This document shows positions 62,089 to 64,000 of a stretch of 64,000 nucleotides of DNA, piece after piece. The position numbers and the translations under genes are program-made. The notes beneath the pieces were generated by a model. It was not told where the DNA came from. It saw only the letters and a program-made list of their open reading frames with translations, and ran no database searches. Position 1 is the stretch's first letter; each line of letters starts with the position of its first letter. This DNA is from Armatimonadota bacterium (GTDB lineage: Bacteria; Armatimonadota; UBA5829; DTJY01), in contig JAIMAU010000003.1 in NCBI GenBank assembly GCA_023511795.1, positions 124,001 through 188,000 of the forward strand. The letters run 5' to 3'.

Positions 62089-63408
62089 ATGACGTGGCGA
62101 ACAATTGTTGCAATCGCCGTATTCGTAGGAGTATGCGGCTTCATAGCGTATTGGGGAGATATGCTGGGAAGACGATTAGGCAAGCGTCGGCTCAGCCTTT
62201 TCGGAATGCGCCCCAGATATACAGCCATCGTCACCACCACAATCACTGGCATGATTATTGCCATCCTAACCATCAGCTTCATGATGATAGCAAGCGAACA
62301 AGCGCGAATTCTTATCCTACAAGGCGAAAAGCTAATTAGACAAAATAAAGTTTACCGAAAAGAATACATCGCAGCAAAGGAAGCCATAGAGCGGGCAACG
62401 AAAGAACTAACCCGCCAGCAAGAGTTTGTAGCTGAGGCACGGCGAAAAGCAGAAGACGCAGTGAAACAACGAGACAAGTTGGTGGCAGAAATTGCTAGCC
62501 TCAGAAAAGATTTGAAGACACTCAAATCAGACCTTTCCCGCAATCGCGCTGAGCTAGAGCAAAGAAAAGCAGAGCTTGCACACTCCAACGAACAACTTCG
62601 TCAAGCGAAAGCCGAGCTGGCGGCCAGGCTGATCGAGGTTGAGAAGCGCAAAAAAGAAGTTGCTGAGCTTGCAAAGCGAGCCGAAGCATATTGGGGAAGC
62701 TTGGAAGCAAAAGGCAGGCAGTATGCAGCCATGCGCCAAAAAACTGTTATATTCAGATCCAACCAAGAAATTGTCAGAAAAGTAGTTAATTGTGCCGATT
62801 CAAAAGCAAACATCCGGTCTCAACTAGTAAGCTTGCTTAACGAGGCTAGCCAACGTGCAGAAACATTAGGAGCCAAAGTGGGCGAAAATGGACGCGCTGT
62901 CGAAATATATCCAAAAGAGATTGTGAGTAGCAACTCAGGGCAGAGACGGTTCGCAACCGAGGCTGAGAACATCGATGCCGTGGTAGACGAAATCTCCGAA
63001 GGCATTGGCACGGTGGTTGTAAGACTAATTTCAGCCGACAACGCAATCGAAGGCGAAACTACGCTGGTAGACTTTGTGCTGAACTACAACCGCCTAATAT
63101 ACGCACCTGGGGACGAAGTTGCAAGCACAATTATCAATGGGAATGCTTCTCGTGGCGAAATCCTCGGACAATTGATTAGCTTTCTCAAGGGCGAAGTTCG
63201 CTCAGCAGCAATCGGGAAAGGCGTTATTCCTACGTATGATGAAGATGGTCAGATGTCCGTCGTAGAAATACCAGGTGAGCAACTATTGGAGACAGTCGAC
63301 AAAATCAAATCTACTGGAAAGCCTGTAGAAGTAAGGGCAATAGCCAAGACTCAGATATGGTCAGCAGACCCCGTTACCCTCAATTTCATAATCGGTGAGC
63401 CTTCATGA
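62089..63408 (+). CDS. DUF3084 domain-containing membrane coiled-coil protein
   Basis: The 439 residues show two N-terminal membrane helices (AVFVGVCGFIAYWGDMLG; ITGMIIAILTISFMMIA), a coiled coil of about residues 90-210 rich in Lys/Glu/Gln/Arg, and a C-terminal domain matching DUF3084 (FRSNQEIVRKVV, YNRLIYAPGDEVAST). Function is unknown. Location right after lptF/G suggests a link with LPS transport or the envelope. Its TGA stop overlaps the ATG of the next gene (ATGA). Confidence 0.85.
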   Translation: MTWRTIVAIAVFVGVCGFIAYWGDMLGRRLGKRRLSLFGMRPRYTAIVTTTITGMIIAILTISFMMIASEQARILILQGEKLIRQNKVYRKEYIAAKEAIERATKELTRQQEFVAEARRKAEDAVKQRDKLVAEIASLRKDLKTLKSDLSRNRAELEQRKAELAHSNEQLRQAKAELAARLIEVEKRKKEVAELAKRAEAYWGSLEAKGRQYAAMRQKTVIFRSNQEIVRKVVNCADSKANIRSQLVSLLNEASQRAETLGAKVGENGRAVEIYPKEIVSSNSGQRRFATEAENIDAVVDEISEGIGTVVVRLISADNAIEGETTLVDFVLNYNRLIYAPGDEVASTIINGNASRGEILGQLISFLKGEVRSAAIGKGVIPTYDEDGQMSVVEIPGEQLLETVDKIKSTGKPVEVRAIAKTQIWSADPVTLNFIIGEPS

Positions 63409-63794
63409 GAATAGTACTCTCCATTGACCCTGGGCACGAAAAAAGTGGTTTGGCTGTGGTGAGCGAAGCAGGCACTCTTCACAAAGAGGTGGCACAGACA
63501 ACTGAGATACCAAGCAAAGTAGGCGCTCTTCTGCAAAAGTATGGCGTCACTTGCATCATTATAGGTTCTGGAACAGGCAGTGCAACTCTACTCAAAAACA
63601 TTCAAAGCAAAACAAATCTTCCAATTGAACTCGTTAATGAGGAGAATTCTACGCTTCGAGCGCGAGTGCGTTTTTTCAAAGAGAATCCCCCAAAAGGTCT
63701 CTTGCGTCTAATACCAAGAGGCATGCTTACACCAAACCGCCCATACGATGACTATGTTGCTGTAATCCTCGCAGAGGATTACATAAACCGGTAA
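63405..63794 (+). CDS. YqgF/RuvC-like RNase H-fold protein
   Basis: The 129 residues resemble the YqgF/RuvC-like superfamily of RNase H-fold nucleases: SIDPGHEKSGLAVV at the N-terminus (first Asp), VNEENST near residue 75 (acidic) and DDYVAVILAEDY at the C-terminus (last Asp pair). YqgF-type proteins process 16S rRNA 5' ends or resolve junctions. Coupling by ATGA to the DUF3084 gene is striking. It is shorter and more divergent than YqgF proper. The 206-bp tail after it shows nothing certain. Confidence 0.75.
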   Translation: MRIVLSIDPGHEKSGLAVVSEAGTLHKEVAQTTEIPSKVGALLQKYGVTCIIIGSGTGSATLLKNIQSKTNLPIELVNEENSTLRARVRFFKENPPKGLLRLIPRGMLTPNRPYDDYVAVILAEDYINR

Positions 63795-64000
63795 CTAGCT
63801 TCAAAACACACCCCCTCCTCCCAAACCCACGTCAAAAATCTAAAATGTTTAGCCAAAATACTTGATGGGTAGTCAAAATAAGAGAAACTCAGCATTTATT
63901 AAGAAGCGCTAGGTTTATGCGATTGAATGTTTCTCAAAAAGGACATTATACAAATCGGGCTAATCTGTAAAAATTACCTAGCCGATAATACTTAATCGAG

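Noticed and set aside
63795-64000. Search for a gene or promoter in the right-hand tail
   Set aside because: A TATAAT-like box exists on the minus strand but with a poor -35 element; nothing supportable.

Overview
Organism and overall character. The window is about 45% GC and comes from a diderm, lipopolysaccharide-making bacterium. It carries lpxABCD, fabZ, bamA, an Skp-like chaperone, tamB, an msbA-like exporter and lptC/A/B plus one lptF/G-type permease. Other traits are two PEP-CTERM proteins, a TIGR03790-type exported protein, a GH123/DUF4091-type glycosidase, Gfo/Idh/MocA and corrinoid-type UroD-like proteins, YtxH, DUF948, DUF1844 and DUF3084 proteins, and siroheme decarboxylase genes. 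My best guess is Armatimonadota (or a neighbouring Terrabacterial diderm); this is inferred from gene content, not proven. Sigma-70-type promoters with 17-18 bp spacers and strong Shine-Dalgarno (SD) sites are easy to see, and several genes start with TTG or GTG.

Layout. (1) 1-20961, all minus strand: a roughly 21 kb run that reads aroA, aroC, an NAD-epimerase, aroB, a 30-residue membrane micro-ORF, lipB, lipA, tamB, an ECF sigma factor, bamA, skp, a lipoprotein, lpxD, lpxC, fabZ, lpxA, lpxB, msbA (cut by the window edge). It joins aromatic and lipoate synthesis to outer-membrane assembly and lipid A synthesis. (2) 21482-28701: UroD-like protein, TauE/SafE permease, DinB-like protein, MocA-type oxidoreductase, large GH123-like secreted protein and a small DUF5658-type membrane protein. 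(3) 28866-33447, plus strand: ahbA-ahbB (siroheme decarboxylase), a conserved protein of unknown role, then a GlcD/GlcF-type flavin/iron-sulfur dehydrogenase pair; a CAU-anticodon tRNA follows at 33531. (4) 33710-38601: DUF1848 protein, MFS transporter, YtxH/DUF948 pair, small acidic-tailed protein, endonuclease IV and a stand-alone MshEN-like domain. (5) 45104-38731, minus: ligA, vanZ-like, DUF1844, HIT, family-4 UDG, pabB, pabC, tightly packed. (6) 45325-51645: YhfC-type membrane protein, TPR/B-box protein, 3-hydroxyisobutyrate dehydrogenase family, TIGR03790 protein and two PEP-CTERM proteins preceded by a long structured leader. (7) 52273-58811: E1 alpha-beta fusion of a 2-oxoacid dehydrogenase, queG, sodium:solute symporter, second UroD-like protein. 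(8) 58977-63794, plus: lptC, lptA, lptB, lptF/G, DUF3084 protein and a YqgF/RuvC-like protein.

How the genes work together. Blocks 1 and 8 supply most of the lipid A and LPS transport machinery: LpxA/C/D/B make the disaccharide precursor, the MsbA-like ABC protein would flip it, and LptB/F/C/A would carry it to the outer membrane whose barrels are inserted by BamA with Skp and TamB. LipA/LipB supply lipoyl groups that the E1 fusion complex at 52273 would need on its E2 partner, which is not in the window. AhbA/AhbB imply a siroheme-dependent heme or heme d1 route whose later steps are elsewhere.

Most unusual points: a roughly 300-nt structured leader behind a near-consensus promoter upstream of the PEP-CTERM pair; a 30-codon membrane micro-ORF coupled to aroB by an ATGA overlap; substitutions at normally invariant active-site residues in both aroA and aroC; an ECF sigma gene inside the outer-membrane assembly operon with a repeat cluster in front of bamA; a 26-bp perfect palindrome between two divergent genes; and a DUF3084/RuvC-like pair coupled to the Lpt genes.
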